DNA of 64,000 nucleotides from Hydractinia symbiolongicarpus. Taxonomy: Eukaryota; Cnidaria; Hydrozoa; Anthoathecata; Hydractiniidae. The notes under the pieces are model-generated. The model was not told where the DNA came from. It made no database searches and saw only the letters and a program-made list of their open reading frames with translations. The stretch is taken from NCBI RefSeq assembly GCF_029227915.1, contig NC_079887.1:9920001-9984000 (forward strand). Direction: 5' to 3'. Positions 32,828 to 45,400 of the stretch are shown in pieces. The position numbers and the translations under genes are program-made. Position 1 is the first letter of the stretch, and each line of letters starts with the position of its first letter.

Positions 32828-34906
32828 AGCGCGTGTTATCAGTGCTTTTACCTCTGGACGAGAAACTTGGCAACTACGAGCAGCCAAATTGGATCACCAA
32901 GAAAACCTTGGGCAAGAGCACTGGTATAAGCAAGCTCGCGCTTTTGATGCCAATCGATTCCTTCATCTCATGTTGTAGATCGTCTGACGTTGTGTCGCCC
33001 TTCGTAGAAGAATCTCAGAGGTAAATATGCTGGTTTTGTAGGTGCTAGTCTCTATCCAATGATGGCTCGATTATCAAGTTAATTCGTGGATTATGATTCA
33101 TTGTAGGAAAGTTGGTACGATACCAGTTGTAGACATTGATGCCATTCATGAAGTGATTGATGCCCATAAGAGAAAAAGAAATAATAAAAAGGGTGAGTGG
33201 GCAAACCAAACTGTGAATGAATGCTAGGTGGTACTATTTGACTTTATTATGACAGCTAAGGTAGGCGAGGCTATCTTAAGTAGTTACCAGAATCTGGGAC
33301 AAAGAGAACACTAGTGTCCATGCCCTGTGACCTCCCATAACACTGGCTTAACATTTTATCACTTGCAAACACTGTACTTCGACAGTATTTCCCTCCATGA
33401 CATTGCTATAACCACTGGAGAGAGAAAGAAAGGAAGGAAGGATGGAGAGTTAAAAATAGACAGATAGAGAAAGCCAACCTTGTTCGCCGTCCCGGGGTCA
33501 GAAAAGATACAAGATGCCCTGGGGACGAGGTTGAGAGAAAGCCAGAGAGACAGGGAGAAATGAAAAAAACAAACAGAGAAAGTCGTCCAGGAATATTAGG
33601 ATCCTTCCCATAGATCATTATTATAAAAATCACTGAATGTTTTAAGGGGACTAGCAGCACATTTAAAAAGTCCAAATGCGATTTAAATTTTCTAAAAAGT
33701 GGCAGCACCCTTAAAATTTCTAGTGTTCTTATACTTTTTATTTTATTATAATCGTGTAATGTAAATATGTATCTCTTTCTATCTTTTGGTTTCTGATGGA
33801 AATTTTCATCTAAACTTTGATGCCAATTAAATAATGCAGCTTTCCTAAATTACAAAAATATCGAAACATTCATCGGGATTTTTAACATTAAACAGTGAGA
33901 TCGTTGACGTCTAGAAGGGCATTTTCCGCCAATCTAGGTTCGGGTAGCCACTATATAAATCGAAATTCATGTATGTTATTGATTTCCGCCGGCGAAGGCG
34001 GAATCTTTAATATCGCCTGGGAAGATAGAGAGAGAGATAGAGAGATAGATACATAGAGACAGCCCAGAGCCTGGACGCCTAAAACTTATCTAGGCTAAAG
34101 CTTAAATCCTCGTTTTGACAGATTTTTTTCTGAGAATGAGGCTAAAATGAGTTTTAAGCCAATAAGAATCCTAACAGTGCAACAAATTGTTTTATTATCC
34201 AATGAACATTACTTTATTTTAAAGTTTATAATCGAAAGTTAAAGCTCGTTTGTAGCATAATGAAAATGGTCTTAAAATGCGCCATCTTTGATGTTATATA
34301 ATTACGTCATTTCCTTCAGTACTACAATTTTGTAAGCACGTAGACTAAAGCTATATGCAGCAGAACTAGTTACTTATCAATGAATTTTGATTTAAAGAGG
34401 AATTGTTGAGGCTGGATATTTTTGGTGAAAGATAATGTATAAAATCGTGACATGTATGTCAGGATTTTTTAAGATTATTGCTAATGGCGGAAATCTTTAA
34501 GCCGCAGGGCTTCTTGTTTTTCTATATAGATTCCCCTAATATTACAATTGTGGTTACGGCACTGCATGATGCCAGTAGCTATCACTGCTGACACTAAAGT
34601 AGTGAATTAAGTCAAAAAGCCTCTCAACAAGATATAAGTGCTAGCTTCAGCAACCGCAATTAACATTTGGTGAACTGTGGGTCTACCACCATCTATTCTA
34701 TACGCAGTACCTATGTCGCTATGCGAATTTATACTTCGTACAGGCATTCAATGTTTAATCAAAATGAGAATGGTGTACACTTCGACCTGATCTGATTTTT
34801 CCAAAACATAGTTTATATATCATATTATCTTTTTTAATTTTTATATAAAGGGTGGAACTCAACAATCACTACCGGAGAAGAATCAACTTTTTCGACGAAC
34901 GCATAA
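32828..34906 (+). CDS. Unrecognised multi-exon gene, 3' part
   Basis: Three exons fit together in phase: about 32828-33020 (after a CATCAG acceptor; exact start uncertain), 33107-33192 and 34851-34906, with donors GTAAAT and GTGAGT and TAA at 34904. Conceptual protein segments are LPLDEKLGNYEQPNWITKKT, SKLALLMPIDSFIS, VGTIPVVDIDAIHEVID and a basic HKRKRNNKK stretch, ending TFSTNA. An AATAAA hexamer lies at 34945-34950, about 40 bp after the stop. Phase agreement, splice sites and the poly(A) signal support a real gene. The frame is closed by a stop at 32815, so an upstream exon or start remains to be found; the minisatellite at 32490 is a poor candidate. I do not recognise the family. Confidence 0.5.
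33476..33532. repeat. CCTCG-type hairpin in an intron
   Basis: Left end AACCTTGTTCGCCGTCCCGG and right end GCCCTGGGGACGAGGTT, 57 bp in all, within the last intron of the unrecognised gene. GA-rich microsatellite DNA lies at 34024-34066 in the same intron. Confidence 0.6.
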
Positions 34907-34950
34907 CAGATACTTCACCACCACGGTTTTTCCAGCTGCAAAATAATAAA

Positions 34951-35648
34951 TGCATTCCAATTTTGGTTCCTAGAGATCAACTGTTTTTTTAGCCCAGATG
35001 GTTGTTAGTACTGTTCATCAACAGAGTTGATGTTGAAATTACGAACTAAGTTTTTATAAGTCCTTCGTGTAATAAACAGAATACGCTTATGCAGTAATAC
35101 CAAGGAAGCTGACTCCATTAGCAAAATTCTGCATTTAAATGTTTAATTTCTCCAAAACACTTCAACAGGGTTATATATATTATATTAGCACATTCTTATG
35201 GTTCCCATAACTCTTGGTAGGCCTTTTCTTTATTAATTTTGTAATAACTGGTTTGCAACAACGGTTGCTTATTACTTTATATGTTAATAAAAAACGGACT
35301 TAGTTATAGTGCATTGATTTGCGCTGAGTCAGTAGCTGTTCATTGCACTGCATTGTGACAAAACTGTTGAATAGAAATCAGTCTTTTGTTGTTGTGTATA
35401 AACCACGCAAAAAATGAAAGCAGATACGCCCTTGGCGGAAAATTGCGGACACCAGATAATGATAAGAAGTGCTAAAATAAAAAAAGAATGGTTTAGTTCT
35501 GAGAAGAGAAGGTTTTGAAATTGAAGAGAAGTTGAGCAATAGAGCCGTCGTCTTTTAATGATGTTACACAATAAACTTGTGGCCACAACCCGAAATCTAT
35601 TTTCAGATGTACATCATTCTCAGTTTATTCAAGCTTTCCTGGTATATA
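34951..35648. other. Intergenic gap without visible gene
   Basis: AT-rich. Only short open frames without motifs are present. It runs up to the next TIR element. Confidence 0.5.
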
Positions 35649-36014
35649 CCGTAAGTCTTCGATAAAGCGCCGTGGCGCATATGCAAAGCTAGATTTTTCT
35701 AGTGTGGCCCTTATTCGAGGGCGGCGCTTATTCGAGGGCGGTGATTATTTAAAAGAACAATTTTCTGACGAATCTGTTTTTTTATTCCTTGGAATAATGT
35801 AAAAAAAAACACTACAAAATAGTATCAATATCAATGGATGCGATCGTCAGGTGATCAGCTGGTAAATTTAAACCGCAATGTATAAAGGAATCCTTGATCA
35901 TTTCAGCTGGCCATATATTGGTCTACTATAACAAAAATTTAAGGTGCTTATTAAAAAAAAAGTTTAAGGTTGCGGCGCTTATTCAAGGAGCGGCGCTTAA
36001 TTGAGGATTTACGG
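35649..36014. mobile_element. 366-bp TIR element (CCGTAA ends)
   Basis: The left end CCGTAAGTCTTCGATAAAGC and the right end GCTTAATTGAGGATTTACGG are imperfect inverted repeats. Subterminal GCGCTTATTCGAGG-like motifs are repeated inside both ends. No coding capacity, so a MITE. The ends are AT-flanked (TA left), but a target duplication is not certain. Confidence 0.75.
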
Positions 36015-36832
36015 CAGCCCTGTATGAATGTACACCCTGAGCGGAACAGGGCTCACTGCACATGTGCACACCTGCTTGCGAAAACGGCCTGTTTACAACC
36101 GGGACAGCCGGATTATGTACGCATGGTCCGATTATGTTTTTTTTGCACTGGCTATGTCATGGTGACCGGATTATGAACGCTGATATAAATGGCTGGCAGG
36201 CAGGCTGGCTGTGATTGACATTTTCTTCAAACTTTTTTGTAAATTAAACATTCTCTCGAAGATAGAACACCCCTAAAAACTAGACATGCCGAAAGAAAAA
36301 GTATCGACGTAATTCTTAGTATAAAACTACTCTTGTAGTAAATACATTTCAACATAATATACTTTTTAAAGTAACTAAACTTCACGGAACCTAAATTATT
36401 ATTTTTGCGGGAATTAAGTTTGGTGAAAAGTTATTAAACTTGCGAATCCTAAGATTTAGTATTTGCCACGAAATTTCGTTTCATTTGAGAACAACAACAA
36501 CTTTGCCACCAGGGCTTTTTGCTTGTCAGAAGTGATGACGAATGATATAAAAGCAGTCAGCCCCGATTATATTTGTTTTATAAGTCTCGAATAATATTTA
36601 ACTGTCATGCATAAGCCGGCCTTCCCCGATTATGTGCGTTCTAAATAAGTGAGAAATAATATAAAAATATCGTATATAAGCCGGTCGGCCCCGATTACGT
36701 TCGTTCTTGCCGAATAATATTTGACTGTCATACATAAGTCGGCCTGCCCCGATTATGTTCTTTCTATAATAAGTGAGAAATAATATTAGACTGTCGCATA
36801 TAAATTGGCCTGCCCTTATTATGTTCCTTTTA
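36015..36832. repeat. Degenerate repeats with CCCCGATTATG motif
   Basis: At least five diverged units of about 65 bp share ATAAGCCGGCCTGCCCCGAT followed by TATGTTCTTTCTATAATAAG-type sequence (clear from 36595 on; related GGCCTG/CCGGATTATG fragments at 36080-36180, and again after 37135). They flank both sides of the next TIR element, which appears to have inserted into them. Confidence 0.6.
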
Positions 36833-37115
36833 TAAAGGGGGATTTTCACGAAGCGAATTGAACAGCGAATTCGCTTTTTAATTTTCCCGACAAAATAAAT
36901 TAGGCGCCAAATTCATTGTTTACATTGGTTAACCGCGTTCTGATTAGTCAAAAACTAGCAGCGAAACCTTTAGCCGCGAAAAAGTAGGAACTGTTTCTAC
37001 TTTTCAGTGAGGCGAATATTTTGATGCAAAATCAAAATAAACAGAACTGCACATGCTCAGATACAATTCACCGTCGAATTCGCCGTTCAATTCGATTCGT
37101 GAAAATCCCCCTTAA
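36833..37115. mobile_element. About 280-bp TIR element inserted in a repeat array
   Basis: The left end AAGGGGGATTTTCACGAAGC and the right end, inverted, AAGGGGGATTTTCACGAATC are nearly identical, and the similarity continues through a GAATTGAAC-GCGAATTCG block (about 40 bp in all). TAA/TTA at both ends suggests a short target duplication. Non-coding. Confidence 0.85.
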
Positions 37116-38849
37116 GTGCCAAATAATATTTTTTGAGTAATAAACCGGCCCGTCCTGATTATGCTGTCCTGATTATGTATTTTCTGCCCTGTTCCTAACC
37201 GGGGCAAGCTGCCGTAATTAATCAGGGCAGCGTGTATTATCCGGGCAGAACATAAACACTGCAAAAGAAAACTCAAACAAACGAGGAAGGAAAAGGTCAA
37301 AACAAAACATGGATGCTACAAACAAAGAAATGAAGTCGATTGAGTAAGCTATTTTGGTAGCCTCCCTCCAACATACTCAGATATAGTTAACATATAGTAT
37401 AATATATAGTATAAATAAAAATGAATTAATATTTCTAGGCTTTATATATTTACTGGATACTCGTAACTGTAGATTGTTGGTAAAAATATATTATTATCTA
37501 TCTAGCTTGCACAGGATAGTTAGCCAATATAGAATAATTATATGGAACATATATTATGATTAGCTGCTTGCAGCTAATTAGCTGCATATACTGGTAGCTA
37601 GCAATTCCACACACCAAAAAATCAACGATAAATGGTTAAAGAGTTATTACTGTTTACATTACAACCAATAAAGGCATATTTTGGGTGGATTTTAGGTGGA
37701 TTATGTGGTAAACAAGTCAATTTTCTGTGTAAAAACTAATTTTTTAGTTAATCTAGATCATTTTGTTTAAATTTCAAGGAAAATTAATTATTTCATAAAC
37801 CATATAGCTATACATTCTGCAGTGTTTTGTTGTCAGACTCATGTCTTTGCACCCTTAAGTCCTCTATTCAATAAACTTGGTATTCTAAAATTCTGTGACT
37901 TGGTTTATGTGATATTTCTTCACAATTTCTTCTTGATACTTTCAATATTGACTATTTGAATATATTGAATTGTTGTTATTTTGTTATCTTACTAAAAGAT
38001 ACAGTAGTGACACTAGTAAAAATCTTATATAATAATAATACAAGGTGTATGTGACGGTCATAGTGGATATCGTCATTGATGTCGCCGAAAAACTATGTCC
38101 AATTTTTTAATCTATTTGACGTAATGGCGCGATGTCAATAACATTAATTTAACGTCAATATCTTATATTAAATTAATGAAGCCGTTACAATGCATTTAAA
38201 ACTTCGAGGCCAAATAAATGGGAAACAAGGTGGTAACGTTAATGATTTTTCACCGCGTGGGTAACTAGGGACCACGTGGGACCAGTTTGGGTAAGTTTTC
38301 CAAACCTGGGAATCCTTTTTGAAATAGACGGATTGATTACATTAAAAACCTCTGAACCCCAATATCTCTGCAACCGTTTGTCAAAGATACCTGATGCTAT
38401 ACATCTTTTTTTCAGCATTTTAGCATTTTTGTATACTTGTTGATGAAGGCAACAGGTATACAAATTTATAAAAAAATATTTTGTGTGTTTTAAGGGAGAT
38501 ATTTTCAAAATTTTTAAACCCTTATATTTCCTTAGCCATTTGTTGAAAACATTTGATCCTATACATTATTTTGATTAGCGTTTCAACCTCTACACATTAC
38601 AAGCAACATAACTGAATTTTGCCAAATTTCTATATGTATATGCACTACTGATGTCAGCAAAACATCTATTTTTCATTATCCTTCTGCCTAAGAGGATTTT
38701 TCATGGGTTTTATCGACTAGTAATATATAGAGTAATATAATAATATGAAATAATAATAATTTCTTTGTTTTAATTTTTTTGCTTCACTCAAATGTAGTTA
38801 TTTCTGTTAAATAAATATAATTCAATTCAATAATGTTTAATTAATATTC
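37116..38849. other. Intergenic gap without visible gene
   Basis: AT-rich. Contains the right-hand remnants of the GGCC-GATTATG repeats up to about 37240, then no recognisable structure. Confidence 0.45.
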
Positions 38850-39171
38850 ATAGATAGATGTGCACATGCATATTTTACATGGCTGGCCTCACAAATATTG
38901 AGGGATATACCTTATCTATTATTTCCAGGAGGGGCCATGGCTTAGTATTTAATGCTCATTTTAGGCTACGCAGACCCAAATAGGGCCTGCGACAACTCCC
39001 TGCAACATCCAACGGCCCACACAGTGTGCCATCTCCCTAATTTCCCTCACATGGCTTGGGTTAACAAGGGAAGGTAACATTCACTCGCCCATTTTGAATT
39101 GCCGTCAAGAGGAATCGAGCCCCGGTCCCCCGCACAGAGTACGAGAGCTATAACCACTAATCTATGGCGCC
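38850..39171 (-). mobile_element. tRNA-derived SINE, copy 1
   Basis: Read on the minus strand, it begins GGCGCCATAGATTAGTGGTT (A-box-like TAGATTAGTGG) and about 35 bases later has GGGGCTCGATTCC, a B-box-like sequence, so the head is tRNA-like and could be transcribed by RNA polymerase III. A unique body of about 230 bp follows and the element ends in a short CATCTATCTA tail. A second, shorter copy in plus orientation at 62285 confirms it is dispersed. Confidence 0.85.
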
Positions 39172-40885
39172 ACAAAATTCATTATTGAATATTAAGAAAC
39201 TACTGCATTGCATTTCCTTTTTTGTGTTTACAACATAATCCATCATTTTTGTTATGACTTTTCTTCATGATTTTATAAAAAGTAAAAACATACAAGAGTA
39301 GGGAAGGATAGCTACTTTTGAACTGGCATTCCTCACTGGATTGTGTGATAACTAAATGAAACTAATAGGAAAACTTTGCAAAGAGATATCTGAAGTGCAT
39401 GTTCATGTGTAGAAAGTAAAAAAAAAATCACTGGGGAAAAAATTTAGACATATAAGAAGTGAATACACGAGAATAAGTCTCACAAATACTAATCAAAGCT
39501 TGTTTTCCGGTCGTTTTTTGGACTCAGCAGTTTTTCTCTAGCCTAAATACAAAATTTCAACTTGATCTCAACCAATTTATATTTTGTTATGAAAAAAAAA
39601 ATTGTTGCATGCCAATCAAAATGCTATATTTGATCGTTATTTACTGGAACAGCCACAGCAATTGAGACATAGAGAAAAAGCAGAGGAGTTGAGAAAAACA
39701 ACAAAAATAAACCTGTGAGATATTGCGGTTAACCTTGCAAAAGTTACGGACGGTTGAATTTGAGGTAATTTGGGAAATTTTTACGTGATATCAGGATTTT
39801 GCAATGCCAGGAATGGAAATGCTAATACTGTAGCTAGAGGTCTTTTTTGCTTAAATTTCCACAGTTTTCTTCAATATCGATCTTTCTGCTAATAGCCATC
39901 TATCTAGTTCCATAGCGTGTTCTTATTCAATAAAAAACTGCACAGTGACTGCACAAGAAAGATATTCATTGTTCAAACTGATACTGGATATTTTCCATAT
40001 ATATAAATACCAACCTTGATGGCTGCAACATCATCAACAAGTATGGTGGCTGTTACAGTATAATTAGCCATATACCGTGTAATTAATTCTTAAAGCTTAG
40101 TTCCCACTGTGGTGATAAGTCTCATCGCTCATATGGTTTATCAACCATACTTCATCACCCAATACTTATCACACACACATTTCTTTTGATACACATTCAT
40201 ACACATTTCTTTTAATTTTTTGCCTTTTGTTTTAGTGTAGCTAGTTAGCTAAATGCTACCATTTTGACTATAAATAACAGAGATAACAGCCAACAGTGAA
40301 GCCCATTGTTGGCTGTTTGTTTATTCATTTTTTGATAGAGGGAAAAGTATGAACCTCATCCCCAGGGCTTTTAATTTTCTCACATCTGGATGGAATCAAA
40401 TTTCCTGACCGAAACAAAAAGAAAATAATTACTGTATTGTTTTGATAGTAATACAGTCACTCAACTTGTAAGCAATAAAAATAATTTAGGAAACATTTTT
40501 ATGTCCCTTTGAGAGAACAGGAATCAAGCTGCCTGGCTCAAACTCAATTTTAAAAATGGAATTCTTGCACAAAAACAAAAACTTTTTATTGCTTAAAATA
40601 AGGTGGTTACTGACTGCCAAAATTTGACATTAGAACGCTTTATCTGAATCATTTAAAACAGTTTCATATCACTTGTTGGTAAATTGACTTGTGAAAAATG
40701 CCATTTTTTTATTTAATTAATATGCCTTTCTTTCTTATTAATGGTAAAGTTAAAATTTTTTTTTTTGGTTATGTTTTTAAGTTAAATACTTCCTATTTTA
40801 TTACAGACCCCTGATAAAAAGTTTGATGTTATTAAACAAACTTTAAAAAAAAGCTATTCTAACTTTCTTCATTTTGTTTAAAAAT
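39172..40885. other. Intergenic gap without visible gene
   Basis: AT-rich. A half copy of the CCTCG-type repeat lies near 40352. The missing first exon(s) of LRWD1 could be here or in 41936-42425, but none was identified. Confidence 0.4.
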
Positions 40886-41935
40886 TAGCGGGTAGCCAAA
40901 TCATCATCCTCATCATTCTCGGCTTAGCGTCCGTTTTTCATGCTAGCATGTGTTAGAAGGGGTATATTAATGACCCTCTACTCTTCCAATCTGATCTAGA
41001 CTGTGTTAGATATAAACTCAACTTCCTCTGTATCAAGTCTGTCCTTATAACCTCCTGCCAAGTCTTTCTCGGTCTGCCTCTGGATTTTGCCTCAGGAACT
41101 ATCAAGTCTCTACACTTTCTTACCGAATTATCCCTCTCCATTCTTTCCAAGTGCCCCAACCAATTCGATCTTCTTATCTGGATAACATCTTTAATTCTAC
41201 GGATACTTAACCTGCTTCTTATTTGCTCATCTGAACTCTTTCTGTCTCTTAGACTGGCGTTACACATCCACCTAACCATTCTCATATCATTCCTTTCTAA
41301 ACGGTCAAGATCTTCCTGCTTCACTGCCCATGTCTCACTACCGTACAACATAACCCTTCTTACACAGGCCTCATACAACCTACCTTTTAACTCAATTGAC
41401 AAAGGAAGTAACTCTCTGAACTTTTTCCAAGCAGAACCTATCCTGCAAATAACACTTCTTCCAACACCCCATTCACTGCCCAACATATCACCCAAGTAAC
41501 AGAAGTTCTCAACTATCTCTAACAAGCCACTGTTGTACATCATTGAAGCTGGAGATCTTCATTCTCTATAATCTCACCTTTGCAACGCTTGCATACAAAC
41601 GGAATGTCAGCTCTTAACCTTCCACCAATACTACTGCACTTCATGTACCCAATGCTTGCAAGTCTGACAAAAAATTGAGTTACTACCAACCCCTTTCCTG
41701 CAAACTCCACAAGGCCACTTTCCAACTACAAGGTCACACTTGGCTGCAATGCTACTAATCATGACTTTAGACTTTGCTGTGTTCACCCTCAGCACTTTCT
41801 CTTCTAGTCCTTTTTTCCACTTCTCAAACTTTTCAACTAATTCTTTCATCGACTCTGCTATGAGAACCAAATCATCTGCATACAATAACTCCCATGGACA
41901 ATTCAAAATATTAAATTTCACGAAAAAAATTCAAC
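40886..41935 (-). mobile_element. 5'-truncated non-LTR retrotransposon (LINE)
   Basis: Minus-strand fragments encode the end of a LINE reverse transcriptase and its C-terminal domain: the catalytic YADD box in WELLYADDLVLIAES (about 41880), a cysteine-rich PHD/zinc-knuckle-like stretch (CGVCRKGVG then FCQTCKHWVH, continued in another frame as VCKRCKGE), and a conserved tail with FCYLGDMLGS, SETWAVKQEDLDRLERNDMR and RGRPRKTWQEV. Two frame changes break it. A GAT-rich 3' end (ATGATGAGGATGATGAT on the minus strand) is typical of RTE/Jockey-like elements. It is a dead remnant upstream of LRWD1. Confidence 0.85.
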
Positions 41936-42425
41936 TTTAGATGTCTGCAAACATACTTCTTGAATTTACTAAAAAAGGAGAAATAATATATTCGGAAACT
42001 ATGATCAAAATAATATAAATCTTCAATCCATTTTAAAAAATTATAGATGCAAAATTTTAGAAAAGTATTGGTGTTATACTATTGTCAAAATATGTGCACA
42101 TATTTTTGCATTGAATTTCACGCATTAAATACTTCTGTGCCTTAAGGAGATACAAAGTATAATTAAAGACTATGGCATTTATAAATGGGTTCATATTGTG
42201 TTTAAAATGTGTCTGTTAGTAACTGAGAATACATATGTTCTACTATAGATGGCAGTTATTAGATAATGGTGGTCACAGCACCATTTACACTAGCCTTTAT
42301 TTGTTACAGTAGGCAGACAATTGACAAAGTGACAAGTGGAAAAGTTTTTAAGACTTCGAAATTCCACTTAAAGTGACTGAATAAAAGTAGGGAGCACGAT
42401 TTAATAAGAACAAAACTTTTTTCAG
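41936..42425. other. Gap upstream of the first visible LRWD1 exon
   Basis: No LRR-encoding exon was recognised between the LINE and 42426, so it is either intron or promoter of LRWD1. Confidence 0.4.
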
Positions 42426-45400
42426 CATAAGTGGCAAAGGATTAAACAAAATCCCGGAAGATGTATGGGAACAGACTTCTTTGGAGAGCATTATAATTGG
42501 ATCGGGCAATAACATACAGGTTAGTTTGCTTGTATTAATTATAAACATTAAAGAATAATGCAGTTAAATTAAAATAGATTATAAGTAATTGAATGTTAAA
42601 GCAAACCAACAAAAATCTTTTCTATATAAAGTGATAATGTTTTTAATGTTTTTAATTGAATTTAGAACTACCACAGTCTAGATTAGATTGGGAAATGTCA
42701 TTAATATACTATGTGTCCAACCCATGCTAGTATGGGAAATAGGAGTTAGCAAAGAATGATGACGATGATATGTTCATTTTAAGAGTATTAAACCATTTTT
42801 TGAATATTTTAGGCTTCAGAAAAGTACAAGCTGCTTGATACAATCCCTACAATAAAAAAGATAGATGAACAGGTAAAACTCTGTTTTAAAAAGTGTAAAA
42901 ATAATACTCGTTTTATGAAGTTAAAATTATAATTTTCTCTTAGGACATTAGCACAATGAGACATGGCATTGACAACTTAGTAGAAATATTTACTCGCCGG
43001 GTAAGTGCCACAACAATTAATGCAAATGAAATTGAAGTTAGTTTCAGGAGTGATTTCCTCCTTCAGTTTTTCATCTCACAAATTCATAAAATATTTTGCT
43101 CACTTTTAAATGTGTTTTGTTGTTGTTGTTGATGTTAAGGACAACATGATTTAAAGATTCCTGTACAAAGTACAAAGGTTTGAACTGATTTTACAGAACT
43201 AAAAAGTTTGTTTATTAACAAGCCTTTCGAAAAAATTTTAAAAAAATCTTGATTCTCAAGATGTTTGCATGCTTTTATGTTAATATTTTAAAACTATTCT
43301 GTCAAAAGAAAACAAAATGTTGCATATTTTGTTATTTTTCATATTTTTGTCTGTTTTTTTTATTTGCAGCTCGAAGAACTTTTCTTAACAAAAGCTGCCA
43401 GTGCCATATATTGCGAAGAGATTAGTGAGGAAGTTAGAATTAAAAAGATGGTAGAACTGGCTAAGGCAAGAGAAGTATTATACTCACTTTTAAAAAAAAG
43501 TAACAAATAGGCAAAAAAAAGTTCATTTTCTCTTTTGTGTGACTTGTCAGTCCAATAATTGAACAACGGTTTTTATACTTTCCTTAAAAATATTGATGCA
43601 TTTGATTTTTTTATTGTTGCTTGTGTATTTAACATACTAATGCTAAGGGATTTTGAGCCAGTATGCAAGGCAGAAAAACAGCTTTTACTAATTTTTTTTA
43701 GATTTTTGTATTTAATCTTTTCTTTTGTTTACTATTCTTATATATTTTTTGTCTTTTAGACTACCATCAAAGCAGGACCAGACGCTCTTATGGACTTCAA
43801 AGATTACAAGGTAGCTCAATGTTCTTAGAGATTTGTGACACGATTTAAATTTTTTTACATAACACTTCAATGATTGTTTTTTTTCACTAGCTTGAAAAGA
43901 TGATAAGGGAAAATTATGAAGTTTATGTATCCCAAGCTCTGGAGAAATCAATGAAAATAAAAACAGACAAAGGTGAGTTGTCCCTAAAAAAGTGTTGTTT
44001 AATATTTGAAAATACACAGAGAACGACTTCTAGCCAGCAGGCAATCTCATATTTACTGCTAATTTAAATATTATTATTTATAAGTGGGGCAGGTTCAGTG
44101 AATGCTCTCCTAATTTCCATATTTTTATGGGGAAAAAGTTACTTGCAAGTAAGAATCTTTACATATTTCTCATATTGGGAATGTTGTGAAAGAAAATTTT
44201 ATAAAGTATACATTTTCTGAAAGCCAGGCCTTGCCATGAGCAAATAACCTCCCAAGCAATTAATTGCTCGCATCAGAGTGTCCACGCGAGCATTTTTGCT
44301 CGTCATATTTTTCGCTAAAAAACTTTACATCTAGTCTCTAAGGGCATCTTTTTCAGGAGAGGCATGTGACTTGGCACACACCTAAATTGTTTCAGTCGTC
44401 TGATTAAAACGTCCGATATATTTTCGTCTTTTAGATCTCAGAATTATTGAATAGTCTTGGTCCTTTAAATCAACGAGCAAGCCTATTCATAGCCAACCTG
44501 ACCATCCTAGCTATAAAAAGATATCCTAGATATAAAAAACTCAATGTAATACATAACAGTTTGGCCGAATCTCATGTCGGGTCAATGTAAAGGCTGCCTA
44601 AACAGTGTCTCGATTTTTCTTCTTTATATTGAAAATATTTTTTCCTGCTTCTCTGTTGTACTTTTTTACCTTAAGCTGTAATAATATCTTTTTAATAAAA
44701 AATAACGATTTTGTGTGTTCCATTATCCTTAAAATTTAATAAAATCTAAAGTTTTTTCCCTATGCTATACAGAGTCTGAAGTCAAACTTGCCCCACTTGT
44801 GGAAGTTGCTATCAAGAAAAACCATAATGACTTCAGAATATTTTATGAGTGTTTGGAAAAAGAATACTATAAAAAGATCCATATCCATTTATTCTACTAG
44901 AGTAGTTACATCTTAATTGACTTGTAAAATGTTCTGTAAAGAATTTTTAGTTTTGTATGAGTGATGTTTTTGCAGCCAACAACTTCTAAATTTAATTCTT
45001 AAAACTGTGGGATGACCTGTTATTCTTTTAGTTCAACTCCAGTTATCACCTACTTTAAAAAATGTATGTGTAAAAAGTCTTATTGCTTTAGGCAACTGAT
45101 ATAATGTATCAATGTGTCAAGAGAAAATCTAAAAGCTATTTTACAATACTTGTTTCGAGGATAAAAAGGTTCTTGTACGTGGTTCCATAAATTTCCAACA
45201 CATATTTATATTTATGGTTGTGTACTTTGTGCAAAGATTTTAACTGAAATCAATTGCAAACTAAAATTTATGTACACCCGAATAAAAGTATAAATGCATG
45301 TAATACAAATGCAATTATAAGCAAGAGAGCCTAAATTTTTCCCACATAGTATTTTTTGTGATTTCTATTTTAGAAAATTATGCTCCACCATCAAAAAAGT

